Assembly (NCBI GenBank): GCA_029004655.1
Contig: JAQVYP010000089.1
Coordinates: 1 to 7,279, forward strand
Length of the DNA: 7,279 nt
From: Oscillospiraceae bacterium
GTDB taxonomy: Bacteria; Bacillota; Clostridia; Oscillospirales; Acutalibacteraceae
Direction of reading: 5' to 3'
Position numbers and translations under genes: made by a program. Shown piece after piece: positions 1 to 6,925 of this stretch. Every line of letters starts with the position of its first letter. Positions within the stretch are counted from its first letter, which is position 1. The notes below the pieces were generated by a model, which saw only the letters and a list, made by a program, of their open reading frames with translations, made no database searches and was not told the DNA's origin.

Positions 1-851
1 TTAATATCTCAATAATGAAGCCGGAAGATAAAGAGTTTGGAACTCGTACTGAGATTAAAAACTTAAATTCTCTAAAATCAATTGTTCGCGCTATTGAATA
101 TGAATATCAGCGCCAATCTGAACTTTTGGATAAGGGCAAAAGGGTTATTCAGCAAACACTGCATTTTAATGAAAATCACGGTACAACAAAAGCGCTTCGC
201 TCTAAAGAAGAAGCAAATGATTATAGATATTTTCCCGAACCTGATATCCCTCCGGTTATTCTTTCCGACTCGGATATTGAATCAATAAGTGCTGATATGC
301 CTGAAATGCCAAACGACCGAATTCTTAGATATATTAGCAAGTTTGGCTTACCTGAGGCAGATGCGATATTGCTGGTTGCTGATAAATCTCTTTCTGATTT
401 TTATGACGAAGCGGTTAAAGTCTATCCTGAATATAAGCAAGTTTCGAACATGGTAATTGTTGAACTATTAAGACGACTTAATGATTCTGATATTTCAATA
501 GAAGACTTGAAATTCAGCGCTTCTGACTTGGCACAGCTTGTAAAGCTTAGTGATGAAGGTACTGTAAGCAAAAATGCCGCAAAGGACATTTTGCTTACCA
601 TGTTTGAACAGGGTGGAAATCCGCTGGAAATCGCTAAGAAAAATGGCTTTATAATGGATACTGATTCCTCTGCTGTTGAGTCGGTTGTTGATGAAGTTAT
701 TTCGGAAAATCTAAAAGCTATTGACGAGTATAAGCAGGGAAGTAACAAAGTGTTTGGATTCCTTATGGGTCAGATGTGTAAGAAACTCGGAAAATCTGCT
801 AACCCGCAGATAATTCGTCAGGTGCTTACCGAAAAGTTAGAGAAGCTATAA
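1..851 (+). CDS. gatB: Aspartyl/glutamyl-tRNA amidotransferase subunit B, C-terminal part (5' end outside window)
   Basis: GatB is the tRNA-binding and kinase subunit of GatCAB, which turns Asp-tRNA(Asn) and/or Glu-tRNA(Gln) into Asn-tRNA or Gln-tRNA in the cytoplasm. The frame is open from position 3. The residues before the first in-window ATG (position 15) read N-I-S-I and join the GatB-like run EFGTRTEIKNLNS, so this ATG is internal and the gene enters from the left. The conserved DYRYFPEPDIPP segment marks the end of the catalytic cradle. The last 150 or so residues match the helical and YqeY-like tail, including GSNKVFGFLMGQMCKKLGK near the end. About 283 codons are present; the family is usually about 475-480 residues, so roughly 190 N-terminal residues are missing. 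Only 15 bases separate it from the AspRS gene, so the two are probably co-transcribed. gatC and gatA would be expected to the left. Confidence 0.96.
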   Translation, partial: NISIMKPEDKEFGTRTEIKNLNSLKSIVRAIEYEYQRQSELLDKGKRVIQQTLHFNENHGTTKALRSKEEANDYRYFPEPDIPPVILSDSDIESISADMPEMPNDRILRYISKFGLPEADAILLVADKSLSDFYDEAVKVYPEYKQVSNMVIVELLRRLNDSDISIEDLKFSASDLAQLVKLSDEGTVSKNAAKDILLTMFEQGGNPLEIAKKNGFIMDTDSSAVESVVDEVISENLKAIDEYKQGSNKVFGFLMGQMCKKLGKSANPQIIRQVLTEKLEKL

Positions 852-855
852 TATT

Positions 856-860
856 AGGAG
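856..860 (+). promoter_or_regulatory. Ribosome binding site of the AspRS gene
   Basis: AGGAG lies six bases before the ATG at 867, inside the 15-base gap after the gatB stop. It supports that start codon and independent ribosome loading within the operon. Confidence 0.85.
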
Positions 861-866
861 AAAACA

Positions 867-2177
867 ATGAAGAATATTGACGGAACATCATTGATCAAAC
901 AATTTAGTCTTGATGAATTTAAATCAGCTCTGGGTAATGAATTTAATATGTTTGCTTGTGTGCACAAGATTAAAAGCATGGGACAGTTTGCATTTGTTAT
1001 GCTAAGAACCGGCAGATATGTTATTCAGAGCGTCTATGAGCCTGAAACTTGTAGTGATGACATTGATTCCATAAAAGAAGGTTGCTACATCAATGTTAGC
1101 GGAACTGTTCGTGAAGAACCACGTGCTAACTATGGTTTTGAACTTTTATTGTCAGGCTTTTCTTTACTTTCTACACCGGCCGAGGAATATCCTCTGCATG
1201 TTTCGGCAAGAAAACTCGGTTGTTCTATGGAGGCTAACTTGAAATATCGCAGTGCTGCTCTTAGAAATCCTAATGAACGTGCAGCATTTAAAATTTCCGA
1301 GGGCGTGTGTGAAGGATTTCGCAGATTTATGTTGGCAAACAATTTCACGGAGATTCATACACCTAAAATTGTTGCCGCCGGGGCAGAGGGCGGAGCAAAT
1401 ATTTTTAAGCTTAAATATTTCGGAGAAGATGCATATCTTGCTCAGAGTCCACAGTTCTATAAGCAGACTTGTGTTGCAATCTTTGACAGAGTTTTCGAAA
1501 TCGACCCTGTTTACCGTGCTGAAAAGCATAATACAACAAGGCATTTGAATGAGTACACCGGCCTTGATTTTGAAATGGGATTCATTAATGATATGTATGA
1601 TGTTATGGCTATGGAAACTGCCATGCTTAAATATATATTTGCTTTTTTAGGCGAAAATTATCAAAATGAGCTTAATATTACAGGTGCAAAATTACCGGTA
1701 TTTGACGAGATTCCGTCTGTAACATTTCTTGAGGCAATTGAAATTGTTGGTGGAAATAAAAACAAGCACGATCTTGATCCGCAGGATGAAGTGAAGCTGT
1801 GCGAATATTTTGCCAAAGAAAAGGGAAGCGAATTCGTTTTCATCACTCATTTTCCATCCTTGAAAAGACCATTTTATGTTATGGATAATAAGGAAGATCC
1901 AAGAGTTGCCGAAAGCTTCGACTTGCTTTTCCGTGGACTTGAAATTACTACCGGTGGTCAGAGAATCCATGATTATAATGAGCAGGTAGGAAAAATGAAA
2001 AGGATGAACATGAATCCTGAAGAATTTGAAAGCTATCTGCAAATTCATAAATACGGTATGCCTCCTCACGGTGGACTTGGTATTGGTCTTGAGCGTATTG
2101 TTATGAAACTTCTTGATTTACCAAACATTCGTCAGGCAAGTTTGTTTCCACGTGATATTAATCACCTGGAGCCGTAA
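867..2177 (+). CDS. aspS: Archaeal-type aspartyl-tRNA synthetase, probably non-discriminating (aspartate--tRNA(Asn/Asp) ligase)
   Basis: This class II synthetase charges tRNA with aspartate. At 436 residues, without the GAD insertion of ordinary bacterial AspRS (about 590 residues), it belongs to the archaeal/eukaryotic type. An N-terminal OB-fold anticodon domain spans roughly residues 20-105. The catalytic core carries the LAQSPQFYKQ segment (191-200), motif 2 with FEIDPVYRAEKHNTTRHLNE (210-229), and motif 3 GGLGIGLERIVM (402-413). The RGLEITTGGQRIHDY and YGMPPHGG segments are typical of archaeal AspRS. His33 lies where, from memory, tRNA(Asp)-specific archaeal enzymes have Trp and relaxed enzymes have His, which favours a non-discriminating enzyme. 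Its place next to gatB fits this: Asp-tRNA(Asn) made here would be the GatCAB substrate. A separate bacterial-type AspRS may exist elsewhere. Function is confident; relaxed specificity is inferred. Confidence 0.95.
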   Translation: MKNIDGTSLIKQFSLDEFKSALGNEFNMFACVHKIKSMGQFAFVMLRTGRYVIQSVYEPETCSDDIDSIKEGCYINVSGTVREEPRANYGFELLLSGFSLLSTPAEEYPLHVSARKLGCSMEANLKYRSAALRNPNERAAFKISEGVCEGFRRFMLANNFTEIHTPKIVAAGAEGGANIFKLKYFGEDAYLAQSPQFYKQTCVAIFDRVFEIDPVYRAEKHNTTRHLNEYTGLDFEMGFINDMYDVMAMETAMLKYIFAFLGENYQNELNITGAKLPVFDEIPSVTFLEAIEIVGGNKNKHDLDPQDEVKLCEYFAKEKGSEFVFITHFPSLKRPFYVMDNKEDPRVAESFDLLFRGLEITTGGQRIHDYNEQVGKMKRMNMNPEEFESYLQIHKYGMPPHGGLGIGLERIVMKLLDLPNIRQASLFPRDINHLEP

Positions 2178-2194
2178 TTTAATATTGTTTTTTA

Positions 2195-2221
2195 AGCAGC
2201 TATGTTTTTCACATAACTGCT
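2195..2221 (+). other. Hairpin downstream of aspS
   Basis: Arms 2195-2205 and 2211-2221 pair over 11 positions with one C-A mismatch at the centre and a five-base loop. In a minus-strand transcript the same position becomes a G-U wobble, so the fold is slightly better in that direction. No T-run follows on either strand, so it is not a classic terminator by itself. It sits just before the strong terminator, between two convergent genes. Confidence 0.5.
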
Positions 2222-2233
2222 CAGACCGTAGAC

Positions 2234-2270
2234 AAACGCCAATGCAACTTAGGCTGCATTGGCGTTTTTT
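2234..2270 (+). terminator. Rho-independent terminator of the gatB-aspS operon
   Basis: A perfect 13-base-pair stem joins arms 2234-2246 and 2255-2267 around an eight-base loop. Six T residues (2265-2270) end the structure on the plus strand. It lies 57 bases after the aspS stop. On the minus strand the stem is followed by only three T, so it could serve the convergent helicase gene (stop at 2299) only weakly. Confidence 0.92.
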
Positions 2271-2298
2271 CGTGTCTTTATAGAATATTTTAGAAAAG

Positions 2299-4059
2299 TT
2301 AAAGTTTTAATAAAAGACTGTTGATTTTTTTACTGATATTTTCGCGCTCTTTGTAAACCCAATTCGGATCAAAATCAATATTAAAATTTTTTGAAAAGGA
2401 GTAATACAAATTAAGCTTTTGGTAATATCTTTCTGAGTCGAAAAGCATGCCACCGGAAGGTCTGGGGTTCGAAATTTTGCCGGGAGTTAGTTTAAAATAC
2501 TCTTCAATAAACAATAAAAAGCATTGTAACAACTCAGGGTCGTTGACATCAAAAGGCAATTTCATAAGCTTATATTCTATCATCTCGGGTAATTTGTAGT
2601 ACTTAATATTTTCTAAAACGAGTAAATAGTCTCTGATATCCATTTTTCTGTAAATCTCAAGTTTTTCTTGTTCCGTACTCCAAAGTGCAAGCTTTTCTTT
2701 CAGAGGTAATCCTGTAATTTTTGTAATTGCTTCACTGGGTCCTATAACTGCTCGACTTAATGGTTCATCATTTGTTTCCAGATTTTCTTTTAAAAAAAGT
2801 TGATCATAACTATTGCAACCAACGTAACCAACATCATATATACCTTTTCTTCCTGCTCTGCCACTAATTTGTTTGACCTCTTGTGATGTTAAATATCTTA
2901 TTTCTTCTCCATCAAACTTTTGCAGATTCATAAATATGATTCTTCTAATAGGTAGGTTGACGCCCATTCCTATGGCATCCGTCGTAATTAAAATTGTACT
3001 TTCTCCATTTATGAAAGACTGATATTGCATTTTTCTTACTTCTGGAGGTAAATCGCCATAAATAACACTGTTTTTGATGCCTTTTTCTAAATAATATTTT
3101 GACAACTCCAAAACGCGTTTTTTTGAAAATGCGACGAGGGCATCGCCTTTTGTTGCATTTTTTAATGTAAAAAGATTCGGAAGAATTTCTAGCGGTGTTT
3201 GTCTCCAATATTCTATAATCTCATAAGAATCGCCGCAATCATCCAAAAGTTTGATAATCAGCTCTTTTGCGTTAATCGCACCGCAAATATGGATTTCACT
3301 ACACTGAATCCCAAGTAAAGCTCTTGTCCAAGCTTGTCCTCTTTGGGAATCGGCAATCATTTGAATTTCATCTATTACAGCGACATCGTATATTTTATTA
3401 GCATCAAGTTTTTCTATCGTAGAACAAACATGTTTGGCATCCTCCACTAATATTTCCTCTTCGCCAGTAATCAGATGGCAGGGAACCCCTTCTCTATTTA
3501 GCTTTTCAAAGTTTTCCAATGCCAAGATACGAAGTGGTGCGAGATAAACGCCATTTTCCGCCTGCTTTAATCGTTCGACAGCCTTGTAAGTTTTACCGGT
3601 GTTGGTTTCTCCTAAATGTAATATTATTTTTCTCTTTATTTTTCTCGCTTTTTCATACTCGTCTTTGGGATTAGCAGGAAAATGCTTTGTGAATTCATCT
3701 GCGATAATTGTAGGAATGTGACTGGTAACCAACACGGAAATTATTCCGGAACTGATATATCCGCTTTTGTCTCTCTCTACAACCTCTTTGAATTTGTAGC
3801 TTGTGCTGTTTTTCTTGTTATAAAATTTTAGAAGTCTTTCGGAAATATTGTCAAGAAGTTTAAGATATCCATGATAAACCTCATTATATTCTTTGAACTG
3901 TTTATCACTTAAGTTTTTTAATGCCTTGATTTTTTTACGTACATTTGCTTCGGGATTCCAAAGGTTGGAATCTTTGGAATGATTAACGATGTTTTCGGTT
4001 TGCCGCAACTGCGATTTCAACTTTTCAAATTCTCGCATAGCTTTTTGAGCTCTTTTCAT
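2299..4059 (-). CDS. Suv3-like DExH-box RNA helicase (superfamily 2)
   Basis: A predicted ATP-dependent RNA helicase of the SUV3 group, whose mitochondrial members unwind RNA for degradation. Numbering from the ATG at 4059 (586 residues): Walker A GETNTGKT at 150-157, YLAPLRILALE (motif Ia) near 172-182, DEIQ (motif II) at 230-233 followed by RGQAWTRALLG, GDLPPEVRKMQ near 335-345, TTDAIGMGVNLP (motif V) at 359-370, KFDGEE just after it, and QISGRAGR (motif VI) at 397-404. The first 130 or so residues are Lys-rich, helical and not recognised. The last 150 or so resemble the SUV3 C-terminal region. An upstream GTG at 4074 is possible, but the AGGTG four bases before the ATG favours 4059. The gene has its own promoter and converges on aspS. 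The family is clear; the bacterial RNA substrate and partner nuclease are unknown. Confidence 0.9.
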   Translation of the reverse strand: MKRAQKAMREFEKLKSQLRQTENIVNHSKDSNLWNPEANVRKKIKALKNLSDKQFKEYNEVYHGYLKLLDNISERLLKFYNKKNSTSYKFKEVVERDKSGYISSGIISVLVTSHIPTIIADEFTKHFPANPKDEYEKARKIKRKIILHLGETNTGKTYKAVERLKQAENGVYLAPLRILALENFEKLNREGVPCHLITGEEEILVEDAKHVCSTIEKLDANKIYDVAVIDEIQMIADSQRGQAWTRALLGIQCSEIHICGAINAKELIIKLLDDCGDSYEIIEYWRQTPLEILPNLFTLKNATKGDALVAFSKKRVLELSKYYLEKGIKNSVIYGDLPPEVRKMQYQSFINGESTILITTDAIGMGVNLPIRRIIFMNLQKFDGEEIRYLTSQEVKQISGRAGRKGIYDVGYVGCNSYDQLFLKENLETNDEPLSRAVIGPSEAITKITGLPLKEKLALWSTEQEKLEIYRKMDIRDYLLVLENIKYYKLPEMIEYKLMKLPFDVNDPELLQCFLLFIEEYFKLTPGKISNPRPSGGMLFDSERYYQKLNLYYSFSKNFNIDFDPNWVYKERENISKKINSLLLKL

Positions 4060-4063
4060 AATG

Positions 4064-4068
4064 CACCT
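4064..4068 (-). promoter_or_regulatory. Ribosome binding site that favours the helicase ATG
   Basis: On the minus strand AGGTG precedes the ATG at 4059 by four bases. It lies inside the coding region if the upstream GTG at 4074 is used, and that GTG has no comparable site of its own. This is the main reason for choosing the shorter form. Confidence 0.55.
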
Positions 4069-4104
4069 ACTCACACATCTATTTTTATATATTTATTATG
4101 TTTT

Positions 4105-4134
4105 ATTATACACTAAATATGCAATTTTCGTCTA
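4105..4134 (-). promoter_or_regulatory. Sigma-A-type promoter of the helicase gene
   Basis: On the minus strand a perfect TATAAT (4105-4110) is preceded, after 18 bases, by TAGACG (4129-4134), which matches four of six TTGACA positions. Transcription would begin near 4098, leaving a leader of about 40 bases before the ATG at 4059. Only the -10 box is strong evidence. The promoter lies between the helicase gene and the palindromic repeat. Confidence 0.55.
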
Positions 4135-4172
4135 TAATCCTAAAGTAATAATTAGCATTAAATAAATTTTTA

Positions 4173-4329
4173 ATACTAATTCCAATTAAAAAGTGACCAA
4201 GATTTGCGAGGATTTTGTTTGTGAGACAAGGCGGAGGACGAAGGCGGGCTATCGCCCGCCGAGAACGACAACGCAGTCTCGCAAACAAAAGACCGCGAAG
4301 ATTGGTTGATTTTTATTTGGAATTAGTAT
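4173..4329. repeat. 157-base imperfect palindrome with 13-base terminal inverted repeats (MITE-like)
   Basis: The ends 4173-4185 and 4317-4329 are perfect 13-base inverted repeats. A second pair, 4213-4227 with 4276-4290, matches over 15 positions with one T-G wobble. At the centre, GGCGGGC (4243-4249) pairs with GCCCGCC (4254-4260) around a four-base loop. The segments between are partly complementary, so the whole unit could fold into one long hairpin. Its core is far richer in GC than the flanks. TA occurs at both outer edges and could be a two-base target duplication, but because TA is part of the palindrome this cannot be decided. It carries no credible gene. A non-autonomous mobile repeat is the best guess; a structured RNA between two minus-strand genes is the alternative. 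Confidence 0.65.
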
Positions 4330-4353
4330 AAGACAGGTTTTCACCGGAATTTC

Positions 4354-4395
4354 ACTGCCCAATTCCTAACACAGTCAGATATTGGGCAGTTTTTA
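4354..4395 (+). terminator. Terminator-like hairpin after the feoB fragment, T-run on the plus strand
   Basis: Arms 4354-4363 and 4381-4390 form a perfect 10-base-pair stem with a 17-base loop, followed by TTTT from 4391. The T-run is on the plus strand, opposite to the adjacent feoB fragment. Read in the feoB direction, the stem is followed by GAAATT rather than T. No plus-strand gene feeds into it here, so it may block antisense transcription into feoB or be left over from an earlier arrangement. Confidence 0.55.
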
Positions 4396-4409
4396 TTGAA
4401 TTATTTATA

Positions 4410-5315
4410 CTAAGAGATTAAACGTGCAACGGTGGATATTATAAAGCAGATTAAAGCTCCAAATGCAGTTGGCAGCATAAAGGCGAGTGCTGTCCACTTA
4501 ATTCTCCCGGTTTCTTTTTTTATAGTCATAAGTGTTGTGGAACACGGCCAATGCATTAACATAAAAACAACAAAACAAATCGCAGTAACAATCGTCCAGT
4601 CGTTTGCAACAAGCAAATTTTTAAGCTCAAATAAGCTGCTAAATTCGGTTAAGGCGCCAGTGGCAGTGTATGACATAATGATAATCGGAACAACAATTTC
4701 ATTGGCAGGAAAGCCCAGAATGAAGGCCATCAGAATCACACCATCTAGACCAATCAATCTGGCAAACGGATCTAAAAACTCTGTGCAAATCAAAAGTACA
4801 CTGCTGTTGCCAATTGTAATATTGCTTAGCAACCAAATCAATAATCCGGCAGGTGCGGCAACCATGGCGGCTCGCCCCAAAACATACAGTGTTCTGTCTA
4901 AAATAGATCGAATTATTACTTGAAGAAATTGCGGTCGCCGGTATGGTGGCAGTTCGAGGGTGAACGAAGATGGAACACCTTTTAATAATGTTTTCGATAA
5001 TATTTTGGATGATAAAAAAGTCATTATAATTCCAAATAAAATAACAAGCGTCAGCAATAAAGCAGAAATAACAGATCCTAAAAGCCCACTAAATCCGATA
5101 AAGAACATGGAAATAACTGCAATCAGAGTTGGAAATCTGCCGTTGCAAGGGACAAAATTGTTGGTCAAAATTGCAATTAAACGCTCACGTGGAGAATCGA
5201 TTATTCTGCAACCAACAATCCCCGCAGCATTGCAGCCAAACCCCATGCACATGGCTGGTTGATATTTGAATGCGGTTTTAAGATGTATATTTTTTCGTGA
5301 TTGGTGTTCCTGCAA
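4410..5315 (-). CDS. feoB: FeoB C-terminal membrane (gate) region; truncated ferrous iron transporter
   Basis: FeoB imports Fe(II) across the cytoplasmic membrane. Recognisable FeoB sequence begins near 5252 with MCMGFGCNAAG, followed by IDSPRERLIAILTNNFVPCNGR (first gate motif, here split over residues 39-60) and FPTL. Later come GLDGVILMAFILGFPANEIV (189-208) and HWPCSTTLMTIKKETG (255-270). Several hydrophobic membrane segments are evident. The N-terminal G domain and first membrane part, over half of a typical FeoB, are absent. Residues 1 to about 18 of this open frame do not look like FeoB. They come from DNA shared with the 3' end of the recombinase gene, in another frame. The formal start is TTG at 5315 with no ribosome binding site, and none precedes the ATG at 5252. 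It is probably a pseudogene fragment created by insertion, though reversible excision could restore it. Confidence 0.85.
   Translation of the reverse strand: MQEHQSRKNIHLKTAFKYQPAMCMGFGCNAAGIVGCRIIDSPRERLIAILTNNFVPCNGRFPTLIAVISMFFIGFSGLLGSVISALLLTLVILFGIIMTFLSSKILSKTLLKGVPSSFTLELPPYRRPQFLQVIIRSILDRTLYVLGRAAMVAAPAGLLIWLLSNITIGNSSVLLICTEFLDPFARLIGLDGVILMAFILGFPANEIVVPIIIMSYTATGALTEFSSLFELKNLLVANDWTIVTAICFVVFMLMHWPCSTTLMTIKKETGRIKWTALAFMLPTAFGALICFIISTVARLIS
5245..5285. mobile_element. Left junction of a serine-recombinase mobile element within feoB
   Basis: Clear FeoB sequence stops near 5252 (reading upstream on the minus strand), and the recombinase stop codon is at 5278-5280. The element boundary must therefore lie in the few tens of bases between. 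Large serine recombinases cross over at a two-base core, which cannot be located without the other end or an uninterrupted feoB. The element continues rightward past 7279, so its length and cargo are unknown. Confidence 0.6.
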
Positions 5316-6912
5316 ATCGAAAAAAAAATTTTACTGTTTGGTTTTTTACCTTTCCGTGTTCTGATTTTTGATATGTTCCTTGCCCGATTTCGATGTGATC
5401 AATCAGTCGGTAGAGAAGTTCTGAGGATAGTTCTGTTGGATTAATGTACCCATCCAATAATTTTTTTAGTTTATCCATAGGACTCACTGTTTCAATCAGT
5501 TTATTTTCTTTTTCCTTTTGCTCGAGCTGTTCGGCAATTTCTCTGCTTTCCGCTTCGTACTTTTGTAGCATCTTATTCATGCGTTCGGTGCTTAAGAGCC
5601 CTTGAACATTATCTTCATACAGTTTTTCAATAAGTGCATCCAACTCACGGCTGCGTTTTTTCAGGCTGGTAATTTCATTAATTTTATTTGACTGTGTGTT
5701 TTGCTTCTTCACCTGAATTTGAACCGCATCTAAAACCCCTGTTTCATCCTGTTCTGAAAGCTGAACCAGCTCGCGAATGGAAGACAAAACGATTTCATAT
5801 AGCGTGTCATAGTCAATAAAATGATTGGAACACTCTTTGCTGCCGTAAAGTTTATACCCACCGCAAGCCAAATTTGCCGTTGCACCCTTTTTTCTTGTGC
5901 CGACTGTGGACATATTTCGTCCACAGTCAGCACATTTGGCAATGCCAGAAAACAGATTGCTAAACTGCCCTTTTTTCATGCAGGTGCGTTGTTGGCTTCT
6001 GCGATAAGCAAGGTCGAATACTTCGTGGCTGACAATTGGCTCATGGGTATTTTCAACCACAAACCAATCTAATTTAGGATTAGCTATAGTTAAATCGCTT
6101 TTAAAAGAAACTTTAGTGGTTTTCCCTTGCGCCATATGTCCGAGATATGCAACATTTTGCAGCATCTTGGTGATGGTTGAGGATGTCCATTCCCTGCGCT
6201 TGGAGTAATTTTCGACATTCATGTTGGGGTTTTGCTCACATCTGTACTCTATCGGAATCAGCACATTTCGACGGTTGAGTTCCCTGGCAATTTGAATAGG
6301 CAGAATTCCATCAGCAGCACTTTGAAAAATCTCTTTCACGATTTTGACCACTACATCGTCTATGATTAAATGATGCTTATCTTCTGAGTCGCGTTTATAT
6401 CCATAAGGAGCAAACGCCCCTATAAAAGCGCCTTCCTGCATCCTTGTTGTAAAAGCGGAACGGATTTTTTTGCTGGTATCACGGGCATACATCTCATTGA
6501 TGACGTTTTTGAATGGCACAATGTCGGTGTAAGGGCTGTCTGAGTCATAGCCATCGTTTATTGCTATATACCTAACCCTTTTAGATGGAAAATAAATTTC
6601 TGTGTACTGACCGGCAAGAATATAGTCACGTCCCAGACGGGATAGGTCCTTTGTAATAATCATATTAATTTTTTTTTCTTCAATGTCGCTTATCATGCGC
6701 TTAAAGTCCGGTCTCTCAAAGGTTGTACCTGAAACGCCGTCATCTATATATTCCCCATAGACCGCATAATGATTTTCCAGTGCATAGGCTCTAAGCATTT
6801 TTCTTTGTGTAGTTATGCTGACGCTTTCAGCCGCACCATCATCGTCCTTTGAAAGGCGCATATATAAGGCGGCAGAGTAGTGTGAATTATCGGGTAGTCT
6901 GGTGTTTTTCAT
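5278..6912 (-). CDS. Large serine recombinase, TndX/TnpX type (transposon integrase/excisionase)
   Basis: Catalyses site-specific integration and excision of a mobile element through a covalent serine-DNA intermediate. Numbering from the ATG at 6912 (544 residues): the resolvase domain contains YMRLSKDD with presumed nucleophile Ser21, YIDDGVSGTTFERPDF near 55-70, and ITKDLSRLGRD (86-96) with catalytic Arg. A recombinase domain follows, with FAPYGYKRD near 167-175. A zinc ribbon is indicated by Cys327, Cys330, Cys350 and Cys361. A charged coiled coil lies around 405-475. The C-terminal end resembles DUF4368 (LLYRLIDHIEIGQGTY). All parts are present, so the protein is probably active. A TTG at 6927 lies upstream, but AAAGGAGG four bases before the ATG fixes the start. 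Its stop lies at the edge of the feoB fragment, as expected for a gene at the end of an inserted element. Confidence 0.95.
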   Translation of the reverse strand: MKNTRLPDNSHYSAALYMRLSKDDDGAAESVSITTQRKMLRAYALENHYAVYGEYIDDGVSGTTFERPDFKRMISDIEEKKINMIITKDLSRLGRDYILAGQYTEIYFPSKRVRYIAINDGYDSDSPYTDIVPFKNVINEMYARDTSKKIRSAFTTRMQEGAFIGAFAPYGYKRDSEDKHHLIIDDVVVKIVKEIFQSAADGILPIQIARELNRRNVLIPIEYRCEQNPNMNVENYSKRREWTSSTITKMLQNVAYLGHMAQGKTTKVSFKSDLTIANPKLDWFVVENTHEPIVSHEVFDLAYRRSQQRTCMKKGQFSNLFSGIAKCADCGRNMSTVGTRKKGATANLACGGYKLYGSKECSNHFIDYDTLYEIVLSSIRELVQLSEQDETGVLDAVQIQVKKQNTQSNKINEITSLKKRSRELDALIEKLYEDNVQGLLSTERMNKMLQKYEAESREIAEQLEQKEKENKLIETVSPMDKLKKLLDGYINPTELSSELLYRLIDHIEIGQGTYQKSEHGKVKNQTVKFFFRFAGTPITKKYTS

Positions 6913-6916
6913 ATGT

Positions 6917-6924
6917 CCTCCTTT
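6917..6924 (-). promoter_or_regulatory. Ribosome binding site of the recombinase gene
   Basis: AAAGGAGG on the minus strand, four bases before the ATG at 6912. It overlaps the alternative TTG start region and therefore argues for the ATG. Confidence 0.85.
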
Positions 6925-6925
6925 C

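Noticed and set aside
1130..2069. Several antisense and out-of-frame open stretches within aspS
   Set aside because: The plus-strand AspRS has all class II motifs across this stretch, and the other frames are incidental.
2945..3208. Minus-strand 87-codon frame inside the helicase gene
   Set aside because: It is a shifted reading of helicase coding DNA, Lys/Arg-rich and without its own ribosome binding site.
4060..4074. Upstream GTG start for the helicase, adding five residues
   Set aside because: The AGGTG that would serve the ATG at 4059 lies inside this extension, and no equivalent site precedes the GTG.
4106..4288. Minus-strand frame of 60 codons rich in Arg near its start
   Set aside because: It lies almost wholly within the palindromic repeat and runs over the helicase promoter. 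Its Arg-rich start is just the GC-rich hairpin arm translated. No ribosome binding site is evident.
4331..4400. Possible small RNA or tRNA-like segment between the palindrome and feoB
   Set aside because: Only one hairpin with a T-run is visible. There is no cloverleaf, no T-loop GTTCRA box and no promoter, so it was kept only as a terminator.
4432..5262. Two plus-strand frames (4432-4923 and 4960-5262) opposite feoB
   Set aside because: They are antisense shadows. The minus-strand frame carries clear FeoB motifs, and these frames show no family features.
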